The translations under genes were made by a program, and so were the position numbers. The notes beneath the pieces were generated by a model, which saw only the letters and a program-made list of their open reading frames with translations, searched no databases and was not told the DNA's origin. Below are positions 1 through 5,269 of a DNA stretch of 8,599 nucleotides, in pieces (position 1 is the first letter of the stretch; every line of letters starts with the position of its first letter). Source of the DNA: Chloroflexota bacterium (GTDB taxonomy: Bacteria > Chloroflexota > Dehalococcoidia > GIF9 > UBA5629); the NCBI GenBank assembly GCA_026389635.1, contig JAPLHM010000277.1, positions 1-8,599 of the forward strand, read 5' to 3'.

Positions 1-1104
1 CAGCTCTTGCGGATTCACGCAGGCTTCCGGCGGCATAATTCCTTTGCCGTACACCTTGCCCCTGTTCATCAGGATGGCGCCCATGGCGGCAGGTATTCCC
101 GTACCCTCTCCCAGCGCCTGGCTCTCAGATGCCATATGGAAGCGGAACTCCTTGTATTTTCCGTCCTTTTTACCCTTGACCACTACCGACGCGCAGCCAC
201 GCTGCGCTCCGAAGTTTGTTTCCTTTAATATCCGCTCCCTTTCCCTCAATATGTAGGCAACGGCGAAATCGTAAGGCACCACATCCCGGCCGTTCACCTT
301 GACCGGTTCCCTTGACCCGAGGCCGAGCATGCACATGTCGCGTGTAAGGTCGTAATACTCATTGGGAATGACGGAGCCCTTGTTTGTGACTCTTTTCAGC
401 TTTAAATATTTCGGCATGGTAATCTGTTCGGGGTGGGGATACGGGTAGAGCGGCACCCTGCCAAGGATGGGGAATTCGAATGTCTCCCTGAGCACAATCC
501 CCTCCTTCTCGAAATATTTCACGTATTTAAGCTTGCCATCGAGGAACATCGGAATATCGATCGACATGCAATGAAAGCGGTGGCCGATGACCCCGGCGCC
601 CTCAACTTCTTCGCCTCCGTGGGCGTGGAATATGTCAACTGAATCAGTCTCGTCAAGCAGGCTGTCATGAGCGAGTTTGCCTATCACGTTGGTCACGCCG
701 GGCGAGTTGCCCATGCCGATCAGAGCGGTTATCCCCCTGGATTTAATCTCCCCGTCCAATTCGAGCAATTCGATTGTGACGTCGACATCGTCGCAAACAT
801 CCACGTAGTTGATGCCCGCTTCGGCAACAGTTTTAAGGATATTTTTAACGGTGCTGAAGAAAGGTCCCACGCAGTTCAGGACGACGTCAGCCCCTTTTAT
901 AGCCCGCATGATGCTCTTTTTGTCAAAAGCATCGAATTTTACAGACTTAACCTTCTTCGAATCGATTTCTTTGGCAAGAAGCCTTGCCCTGTCGATGTTA
1001 AAATCGGCGATAACGACCTCGGAAAACTCGTTGTTGCGGGCCAGTGTTTTAACAGCTATGCTGCCGACTGTCCCGCAACCCCCCAGAACAACTACCCTTG
1101 CCAT
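1..1104 (-). CDS. Saccharopine dehydrogenase-like NAD(P)-dependent oxidoreductase, 3' end cut by window edge
   Basis: The minus strand is open for 368 codons from 1104 to base 1, with no stop, so the C-terminus lies outside the window. The protein opens with a Rossmann dinucleotide-binding segment, MARVVVLGGCGTVGS, with the glycine-rich loop at residues 8-14. Then come ADVVLNCVGPFF, typical of the saccharopine dehydrogenase NADP domain, and GMGNSPGVTNV at the start of the second domain. The last visible residues (GIMPPEAC) resemble the end of this family, so probably only a few dozen residues are missing. An AGGAGG ribosome site (1111-1116) lies 6 nt before the ATG at 1104. A second in-frame ATG at 1110 directly abuts AGGAGG and is too close to be used. 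Members act on lysine/saccharopine-type substrates or carboxynorspermidine, and many have no known substrate. The family is clear; the reaction is not. Confidence 0.88.
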   Translation of the reverse strand, partial: MARVVVLGGCGTVGSIAVKTLARNNEFSEVVIADFNIDRARLLAKEIDSKKVKSVKFDAFDKKSIMRAIKGADVVLNCVGPFFSTVKNILKTVAEAGINYVDVCDDVDVTIELLELDGEIKSRGITALIGMGNSPGVTNVIGKLAHDSLLDETDSVDIFHAHGGEEVEGAGVIGHRFHCMSIDIPMFLDGKLKYVKYFEKEGIVLRETFEFPILGRVPLYPYPHPEQITMPKYLKLKRVTNKGSVIPNEYYDLTRDMCMLGLGSREPVKVNGRDVVPYDFAVAYILRERERILKETNFGAQRGCASVVVKGKKDGKYKEFRFHMASESQALGEGTGIPAAMGAILMNRGKVYGKGIMPPEACVNPQEL

Positions 1105-1163
1105 ATACATCCTCCTCTAAAATTATTAATGCTGATAACGTTTAATGACAGTTTCGCTCGTTT

Positions 1164-1181
1164 AAGATACGACCCCGATGG
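1164..1181. repeat. Distal copy of an 18-bp direct repeat matching the tRNA-Asp 3' end (att-like)
   Basis: The bases aagatacgaccccgatgg are identical to 5020-5037. On the minus strand the repeat reads as the last 12 nt of tRNA-Asp (3' T-stem strand, 3' acceptor strand and discriminator G) followed by 6 downstream bases. No tRNA body adjoins this copy. This is what the far attachment site of an element integrated at a tRNA 3' end looks like. Confidence 0.75.
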
Positions 1182-1200
1182 ACCTTTAACCTTTAGCTTC

Positions 1201-1229
1201 ATTATTTCAGAAAACTCATCCCAGTTCAA
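1201..1229 (-). promoter_or_regulatory. Candidate sigma-70-type promoter toward the dehydrogenase gene
   Basis: On the minus strand, TTGAAC (1224-1229, 4/6 to the -35 consensus) and AATAAT (1201-1206, 5/6 to the -10) are separated by 17 bp. Transcription would start near 1194, giving a leader of about 90 nt before the ATG at 1104. The site lies inside the putative island, just inside its left repeat, so the island may supply the current promoter for the dehydrogenase gene. It rests on sequence resemblance only. Confidence 0.35.
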
Positions 1230-1298
1230 TTGTAAGAATGGTTAAAGCTCGGGTTGTGGCTTTACTGCTGACCATCGGGGTGGCAGATCACCTTGCTA

Positions 1299-2024
1299 CT
1301 ATTGATTGTATTTCGCTACCAGACCCCTGGCCGCATCTTCTTTACCACTCGGAATAGGCACGCGTGCCTCTTGCCTCTGCCTACCATGGCGACCGGGAAT
1401 TGAATATATAAACTCTATATATTTCTGCTGTTCACCTTTAATCTCTATTGTTTCAAGTTTTGATCCCATTACCTTAAAATCATGGAGTCGTCGATTGATA
1501 TAGATAGCATCGCTTGTAAAGAAAGCCTGCCCCTGACTATTCTTATTCTGCCTGTGGTTATAGTAGGGGAAAAACCATGTCAAGAATCCTGTCAAGGCGA
1601 TTACCCCAGCCATAGCAATAAATACCCATTGCCCAACAGTAGGCTTGAAAATCCAGTAACCGAACCCGATGACTAATGTAGCAATTGCGATAATGATGAA
1701 CATTGTCTTTTTGCCTGCTTTCTGACGAGTGTATTCCTCTTCAGTGTATTGCTGCCATTCATCAGGTGAATAGGTCCAGTGTGCCAACGGGTTGTCCTCT
1801 TTCAGTATACGGTCAAGCCTCTTGGCCCTTATCGTATAGATGATTGCCACGATTATGCCTATAATAGCCAGTAGAATGCAGATTGATGCTATAGCTACCC
1901 CACCAGAGTATATCTTAATGCTGATAAACTGGGGAATAATAAAGATAGCTAACACAGATGCTGCTGTGATTATCCACCATACATTTGCTGTTGTCTGTAG
2001 TGGATTAGCCTGCTTGTTGCCCAT
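1299..2024 (-). CDS. Hypothetical four-helix membrane protein with C-terminal beta-rich cytosolic domain
   Basis: This 241-residue protein has four hydrophobic helices at roughly 15-36, 42-65, 107-125 and 131-152, arranged as two hairpins. Between them is a polar segment of about 40 residues (66-106) with an aromatic and acidic motif, HWTYSPDEWQQYTEEEY. The tail (about 167-241) is predicted soluble and strand-rich, with alternating hydrophobic residues (AIYINRRLHDF, IEFIYSIPGR), and may resemble a bacterial PH-like fold. The start is supported by AGGAGG about 6 nt upstream of the ATG at 2024 and by a strong promoter at 2072-2100. It is monocistronic and lies within the putative island. The HWTYSPDEW segment resembles a recurring motif in uncharacterised membrane proteins, but I cannot name a family or function. 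Confidence 0.8.
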   Translation of the reverse strand: MGNKQANPLQTTANVWWIITAASVLAIFIIPQFISIKIYSGGVAIASICILLAIIGIIVAIIYTIRAKRLDRILKEDNPLAHWTYSPDEWQQYTEEEYTRQKAGKKTMFIIIAIATLVIGFGYWIFKPTVGQWVFIAMAGVIALTGFLTWFFPYYNHRQNKNSQGQAFFTSDAIYINRRLHDFKVMGSKLETIEIKGEQQKYIEFIYSIPGRHGRQRQEARVPIPSGKEDAARGLVAKYNQ

Positions 2025-2071
2025 TTACCGCCTCCTCACAATACGCTGTATTTTTAGCTGGAGATTAGCTG

Positions 2072-2100
2072 ATAATATAACTAAAATCTGGTGTTGTCAA
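2072..2100 (-). promoter_or_regulatory. Strong sigma-70-type promoter of the four-helix membrane protein gene
   Basis: On the minus strand a perfect -35 hexamer TTGACA (2095-2100) is followed after exactly 17 bp by TATTAT (2072-2077, 5/6 to the -10 consensus). Transcription would start near 2065, giving a leader of about 40 nt that contains the AGGAGG site. The -35 hexamer coincides with the outer tip of a possible IS end, so the promoter could be a hybrid created by insertion. Confidence 0.6.
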
Positions 2101-2138
2101 TCAGCGAAATGGGACACTTTTTGAATCGAACACTTTGG
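2095..2138 (+). mobile_element. Possible solo terminal sequence of an IS21-like element
   Basis: The segment begins TGTCAATCAGCG and continues AAATGGGACACTTTTTG, followed by a second, looser GAACACTTT. Ends that start with TG and carry repeated GGACACTTT-like blocks are characteristic of IS21-type insertion sequences as I remember them. No matching inverted end and no transposase gene is visible in the window, so this would be a solo relic. The call depends on motif memory and is weak. Confidence 0.25.
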
Positions 2139-2345
2139 CATAATCAGGCAAATTAATACTTTCGAAAAGAAATTTCATTAAATAGTTGAGCTTGTGGGAA
2201 AAGGGAAAAGGGGAAAATCCCGTATCAGTTGTCTATTGTTTTCAGAATACTTCTGCTTCATCTTAGAGAGCGAACAACAGCTCAAATATAAAAGGAAGCA
2301 TTTTCAATAACTTCTCAGCCCAGTGTCATGACCAATATAAGCCTA

Positions 2346-2374
2346 TTGTATAATTCCTGGTAATACGATAGAAT
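2346..2374 (+). promoter_or_regulatory. Candidate promoter elements for the TPR lipoprotein gene
   Basis: Two overlapping options are visible. A perfect TATAAT (2349-2354) has only a poor -35 upstream. Alternatively, TTGTAT (2346-2351) and TAGAAT (2369-2374, 5/6) are separated by 17 bp. Either would give a leader of about 70-90 nt before the ATG at 2450. Confidence 0.3.
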
Positions 2375-2449
2375 GCGATTGAGGAATTGAGGCTAGGGAA
2401 GAGGCATCTATGGAAAACGTAATTAACAATCCCTCGTAAGGAGAATGCT

Positions 2450-2836
2450 ATGAGACATAAGAGATTGCTTACAATAACGATTTGCTTATTCTTGGCGTCC
2501 GTAATGTTAGTTTTGGGCTGCAGAAAATCGGCGGAAGATTATGTGGCCAAGGGTGGAAGTTTATACTTGCAGGGTCAACGGGATGAGGCAATTGCAGCAT
2601 ATAATAAGGCAATAGAGATTAACCCGAAATATGCAAACGCTTACTTAGGCCGTGGGATAGCCTATTATGGGAAGGGTGAATACTACCAGGCCATTGCTGA
2701 TTGCACTAAGGCAATAGAGTTAGACCCAACGGATGCCCTGTACTACAGCAACCGTGGAATGGCCTATTATAAGTTAGGTGAAAAAGTCAAAGCTGAAGCT
2801 GATTTTAAGAGGGCAAAAGAATTGGTGTTTAAGTGA
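2450..2836 (+). CDS. Small TPR-repeat lipoprotein
   Basis: This 128-residue protein starts with a lipoprotein signal peptide: basic MRHKR, a hydrophobic core at residues 6-22, and the lipobox VLGC with the lipidated cysteine at 24. The rest is three tetratricopeptide repeats (about 28-61, 62-95 and 96-128). They show consensus features such as GxxYLQGQRDEAIAAYNKAIEINP and AYLGRGIAYYGKGEYYQAI. The third repeat ends the protein, so there is no further catalytic domain. AAGGAG lies 6 nt before the ATG. TPR lipoproteins usually act as protein-binding adaptors on the outer face of the membrane; the partner here is unknown. The gene is convergent with a second TPR gene at 3115-3492. It lies within the putative island and looks intact. 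Confidence 0.85.
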   Translation: MRHKRLLTITICLFLASVMLVLGCRKSAEDYVAKGGSLYLQGQRDEAIAAYNKAIEINPKYANAYLGRGIAYYGKGEYYQAIADCTKAIELDPTDALYYSNRGMAYYKLGEKVKAEADFKRAKELVFK

Positions 2837-3114
2837 ACTCAGTAGTGAACCCCTGAAACTGGATAGCTTAAGTTAGAAAAATGGCGGAATAAAGAGAAAA
2901 GAAAGAAGTTCAATTAGCATAACCGTATTTATGGTGATGACTATACAGACAGTCAGGGTTTTGTAAGCGCGGGTTGTTTTTCATTTAAATCATCATACGC
3001 ACAGCCGATGATCAGGAACAGCCCTGAACCAATCGTGCAACCCCGGCATCGAAGGACCACTGTTTTTAAGGTTTATTATCAAAAATGGGATAGACGGCAG
3101 GTTTTTACATACTG

Positions 3115-3492
3115 TTACTGTGTGGCGCCTTTTATCTTGAGCATACATTGGTCCCTGGCAGCAATAGCTTCCTTGTTGTTCTTATATTTGTCCTCGAGGT
3201 CCAGGCTTAAATATTTGTCCCAATCGGCCACTGCAGCCTCCCATTTCTCAAGGTACATATAGACGATTGCCCTGTTATAATACGCCAGTGGGTAGCCAGG
3301 GTATATTTTCAGCAGGTTAGTTAAGACTTCGATACTCTTATCATATTGCCTGGCTTCAACGAATGCCGCGCTATACTTGAGATAGGCGCTTTTTAAATAT
3401 GAAGTATGAAAATCTATGGCTTTGGGCAGATCAGAGCATGCCAGGTCATATTGTTTCGCTACGAAATAAGCGTTCCTGAGGTGGGCCTTCAT
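3115..3492 (-). CDS. TPR-repeat protein, possibly 5'-truncated
   Basis: The 125-residue product is made of TPR-like helical pairs: about residues 3-33 (LRNAYFVAKQYDLACSDL), 34-67 (FVEARQYDKSIEVLTNLL) and 68-101 (AYYNRAIVYMYLEKWEAAV). A short charged and helical tail ending ARDQCMLKIKGATQ follows. There is no signal peptide or membrane segment. The ATG at 3492 is the only upstream start, because a stop occurs in frame at 3502-3504. No convincing ribosome site precedes it, and it begins abruptly inside a TPR. It overlaps the 3' end of the membrane protein gene by 47 bp in another frame. Either the two are translationally coupled, or the TPR gene lost its 5' part and was fused behind the membrane gene. 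The function is presumably protein binding. Confidence 0.6.
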   Translation of the reverse strand: MKAHLRNAYFVAKQYDLACSDLPKAIDFHTSYLKSAYLKYSAAFVEARQYDKSIEVLTNLLKIYPGYPLAYYNRAIVYMYLEKWEAAVADWDKYLSLDLEDKYKNNKEAIAARDQCMLKIKGATQ

Positions 3493-3814
3493 GATTAGAT
3501 ATTACACGCTTGTTCTTTAACACTAATAAGATAATAAAACCCAATGGTACCAGCCAAAGAAACGCCCATCCCCAGCTACGGCCTTTTTGAATACATGCCC
3601 ATATGCTAACACCTAATGATAGTAAAACCGCTGTAATCAAGAAAATTACTGCACCAATTGTCATTACCGGATAAGATGGGGACGCCATCCATCCTTGCGA
3701 TATCGCAAGACCCACAGCAAAGGCATAGATCATCCACATTACACAACCGGCTCCAATCGCAAGTATCCAACCAAATACCATAGCCCAATTCAGATGCATT
3801 TTAAGCCAACTCAT
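3446..3814 (-). CDS. Small multi-helix membrane protein, hypothetical
   Basis: The 122-residue protein has hydrophobic helices at about residues 11-38, 48-73 and 81-98. The third is followed by a basic KNKR and a polar tail of about 20 residues. No family is recognised. The ATG at 3814 is preceded by a run of eight G on the coding strand (3821-3828), which may act as a weak ribosome site, and by a promoter at 3855-3882. The last 16 codons overlap the beginning of the downstream TPR gene and look like out-of-frame reading of it, so the natural C-terminus may have been altered by rearrangement. Co-transcription with the TPR gene is likely. The reading frame is plausible because of its strong hydrophobic pattern and its promoter. 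Confidence 0.6.
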   Translation of the reverse strand: MSWLKMHLNWAMVFGWILAIGAGCVMWMIYAFAVGLAISQGWMASPSYPVMTIGAVIFLITAVLLSLGVSIWACIQKGRSWGWAFLWLVPLGFIILLVLKNKRVISNHEGPPQERLFRSETI

Positions 3815-3854
3815 TTAATACCCCCCCCGTTTAGATATGTTCTTCATGCCCGTC

Positions 3855-3882
3855 ATTATAGACTATCTGCAGGAAATAACAA
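3855..3882 (-). promoter_or_regulatory. Candidate promoter of the small membrane protein / TPR pair
   Basis: On the minus strand TTGTTA (3877-3882, 4/6) and a perfect TATAAT (3855-3860) are 16 bp apart. Transcription would begin near 3848, about 35 nt before the ATG at 3814. Confidence 0.45.
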
Positions 3883-3890
3883 TAGACCGT

Positions 3891-3917
3891 TTTAACTCTG
3901 AGCTACGGTGATATAAT
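3891..3917 (+). promoter_or_regulatory. Candidate promoter of the alpha/beta-hydrolase pseudogene
   Basis: A perfect TATAAT (3912-3917) has a weak -35 (TTTAAC, 3891-3896) 15 bp upstream. The -10 box overlaps an in-frame ATG at 3916, which argues that translation began at the later ATG (3946). The promoter is divergent from that of the membrane protein. Confidence 0.35.
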
Positions 3918-3945
3918 GGATTTGATCGACGATGGGAGGGGTGAA

Positions 3946-4537
3946 ATGCCTATTGCGAAGGTTGGTGACATCAATTTATATTACGAGGTCCATGGGAGCG
4001 GGGAACCCCTGGTGCTGATAATGGGTTTTGGGTTACGAGGTGGTCATTGGTTTGCCATTCAGGATGTTTTGGCCAGGGGATACGGTGTCATAGTAATTGA
4101 TAACCGGGGTACTGGACGGAGTGACAAACAGGAAATGCCGTACACCGCTAAAATGATGGCCGGGGATGTCGTAGGCCTGTTGGATGTGCTTAGAGTTCGC
4201 GGAAAATAATCCCTCCATCGAACGTTTTGTATCCACTTACTGTGAGTATCCAACGCCTGTACAGGTATTTGGATTCCACAGCAATGTCTTTTTAACCCTC
4301 GATACTTACGAACGGTTGCCGGATATTAAGGCCCCGACCCTGGTTATTACGGGCTCCAAAGATCTTATAATCCCGTTTGAAAACTCGAAGCTGCTGGCTT
4401 ATAGGATACCTGATGCCGAGCTGGTGATGATTGAGAATGCCGGACACGGGCTCTTCATCAGCGATCCAACAGATAAAGCAGTTAACATAGTCCTGGGCTT
4501 TCTGCAGCGGCACTCGAAATCTCGTGTGGACAACTAA
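3946..4537 (+). pseudogene. Alpha/beta-fold hydrolase, inactivated by internal deletion and frameshift
   Basis: Two reading frames together spell the two ends of one alpha/beta hydrolase. The N-terminal part starts at the ATG at 3946, 6 nt after GGGAGG. It contains the oxyanion-hole strand YYEVHGSGEPLVLIMGFG and the VIDNRGTGRSD strand, and stops at TAA 4207-4209. The C-terminal part resumes in the next frame near 4200 and runs to 4537. It contains APTLVITGSKDLIIP, which carries the acid residue, and MIENAGHGLF, which carries the catalytic histidine. The stretch between, which should hold the nucleophile elbow GxSxG and the cap helices (about 90 residues judged from the usual family length of about 270), is absent. 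Nearly 200 codons remain. Loss of the serine region makes both parts inactive, so this is a decayed gene rather than a sequencing slip. Confidence 0.85.
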
Positions 4538-4678
4538 AAATTAGATATATCCACATCAACATCTGGCCTTATTGACCTTCTACAACCTTTCTATTATCGT
4601 CGCCTCACTTGGCAAATCGACAGAACAATAATTCAATAGGCTGCGACAATGACAATAATAGCTACGATCGAAGCTGGC

Positions 4679-4715
4679 AGTCAAAAGGTAATGGGTTCGA
4701 ATCCCGTCAACTACG
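4679..4715 (+). pseudogene. tRNA 3'-end fragment (variable loop, T-arm, acceptor strand)
   Basis: The bases at 4691-4707 form a complete T-arm: stem ATGGG, loop TTCGAAT, stem CCCGT (with one G-U pair). They are preceded by a variable-loop-like AAAAGGTA and followed by seven bases, CAACTAC, that could be a 3' acceptor strand. The matching 5' acceptor strand (GTAGTTG), the D-arm and the anticodon arm are not present in the preceding 80 bases. It is therefore a fragment, not a tRNA gene. Such fragments are often left by elements that integrate into tRNA 3' ends. The parent tRNA cannot be identified. Confidence 0.6.
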
Positions 4716-4821
4716 GCAGTAATTATTTCTCAAGAAATACTGCAAGGAGTTATATCAGGGCCAGAAAACCCACAGGTCACCCCGTAATAGGTTCATTTGC
4801 CATGAATACAAAACTACTATT

Positions 4822-5025
4822 TTATGAACTATCACACTTTCTACTTTGAAGAGCACGCCTCACCTCCTCATGGCTAACACCGTATTCTTTAGAAATATAA
4901 CGTAGGCTTCTGCTGTGATGGCGTGCAACAAGATCAGGCCATAGTGATGATGGAAGATTGTGCCGAGTGTAAGTTAGAGCAGGCAGTATGACTGGATATA
5001 GGCCAGATTCAAAATAATGAAGATA
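4822..5025 (-). pseudogene. C-terminal remnant of a helix-turn-helix (recombinase-like) protein
   Basis: The minus strand encodes 67 codons ending at a TAA at 4822-4824. They have no ATG, and the frame runs back into tRNA-Asp until a stop inside the tRNA. The remnant contains LPSSLWPDLVARHHSRSLRY followed directly by ISKEYGVSHEEVRRALQ. The segment SLRYISKEYGVSHEEVRRAL is a good helix-turn-helix of the kind seen at the C-termini of site-specific recombinases, transposases and related DNA-binding proteins. Its 5' portion appears to have been cut off at the att-like repeat next to the tRNA. This fits loss of most of an integrase gene, but the exact family is an inference from the helix-turn-helix alone. 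Confidence 0.5.
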
Positions 5026-5037
5026 CGACCCCGATGG
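5020..5037. repeat. Proximal copy of the 18-bp direct repeat, at the tRNA-Asp 3' end (att-like)
   Basis: This is identical to 1164-1181. The first six bases lie just beyond the tRNA and the remaining twelve cover the tRNA's discriminator base, 3' acceptor strand and part of the T-stem. The tRNA gene itself is intact at this copy, as expected for the tRNA-proximal attachment site of an integrated element. Confidence 0.75.
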
Positions 5038-5099
5038 GATTCGAACCCACGATCTCCACCGTGACAGGGTGGCATGTTAGACCGCTACACCACGGGGCC
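5026..5099 (-). tRNA. tRNA-Asp (anticodon GUC)
   Basis: The minus strand folds into a full 74-nt cloverleaf. The acceptor stem is GGCCCCG with CGGGGTC (one G-U pair) and the discriminator is G. The D-stem is GTGT/ACAT. The anticodon stem is CCACC/GGTGG with loop CTGTCAC, giving anticodon GTC for aspartate. The T-arm is GTGGG-TTCGAAT-CCCAT. The 3' CCA is not encoded; the following bases are TAT. The G73 discriminator is an identity element of tRNA-Asp. A strong promoter lies at 5148-5177. Its 3' end is duplicated at 1164-1181, marking it as an integration target. Confidence 0.96.
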
Positions 5100-5147
5100 A
5101 TGAACAAGCTCAAGACGCGGCAGGGCGAGGCTGAAAACTGCTCTAAA

Positions 5148-5177
5148 AGTCTATCAACATAATACGACAGGTGTCAA
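5148..5177 (-). promoter_or_regulatory. Promoter of tRNA-Asp
   Basis: On the minus strand a perfect TTGACA (5172-5177) is followed after 18 bp by TAGACT (5148-5153, 4/6). Transcription would start near 5141, leaving a 5' leader of about 40 nt to be trimmed from the tRNA. Confidence 0.5.
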
Positions 5178-5202
5178 ACCAGAGATTATTACATACAAAC
5201 AA

Positions 5203-5229
5203 TTGATTTATCACCCTTTTTATTATAAG
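5203..5229 (+). promoter_or_regulatory. Weak candidate promoter of the IPT/TIG surface protein gene
   Basis: TTGATT (5203-5208) and TATAAG (5224-5229, 5/6) are 15 bp apart, a short spacer. Transcription would begin near 5236. That favours translation from the ATG at 5270 over the TTG at 5237. Confidence 0.28.
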
Positions 5230-5269
5230 CTTACACTTGATTCGCAAGTATTTACAGAGTGTGGATAAT

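Larger units (their letters stand above)
2025..2449. other. 425-bp divergent intergenic region
   Basis: This A+T-rich gap separates the minus-strand membrane protein from the plus-strand TPR lipoprotein. It holds the promoter of the membrane protein (2072-2100), a possible insertion-sequence end beginning at 2095, and candidate promoter elements for the lipoprotein (2346-2374). A purine-rich run at about 2197-2217 has no assigned role. I see no coding potential in 2140-2340. Confidence 0.5.
4538..5025. other. 488-bp region of decayed sequence between the hydrolase pseudogene and tRNA-Asp
   Basis: No intact gene is present. The interval holds a tRNA-like 3' fragment on the plus strand (4679-4715) and the tail of a helix-turn-helix protein on the minus strand (4822-5025). 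I see nothing in 4538-4670. A 66-codon plus-strand open frame across the tRNA fragment (4649-4849) has no protein-like features. Confidence 0.5.

Noticed and set aside
7..1245. Plus-strand open frames of 69-192 codons (7-228, 433-642, 667-1245)
   Set aside because: They are antisense shadows of the dehydrogenase gene, whose minus-strand frame gives a clear Rossmann-fold protein.
3012..3027. TCAGG/CCTGA hairpin between the convergent TPR genes as a terminator
   Set aside because: The stem is only 5 bp with no following T-run on either strand.
3008..3262. 84-codon plus-strand frame
   Set aside because: It overlaps the TPR gene on the other strand, has no ribosome site and shows no protein-like composition.
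4256..4265. Palindrome CCTGTACAGG as a possible operator
   Set aside because: It lies inside the decayed hydrolase coding sequence with no promoter next to it, and is short enough to be chance.
4649..4849. 66-codon plus-strand frame
   Set aside because: It reads through the tRNA fragment and has no recognisable domain or ribosome site.
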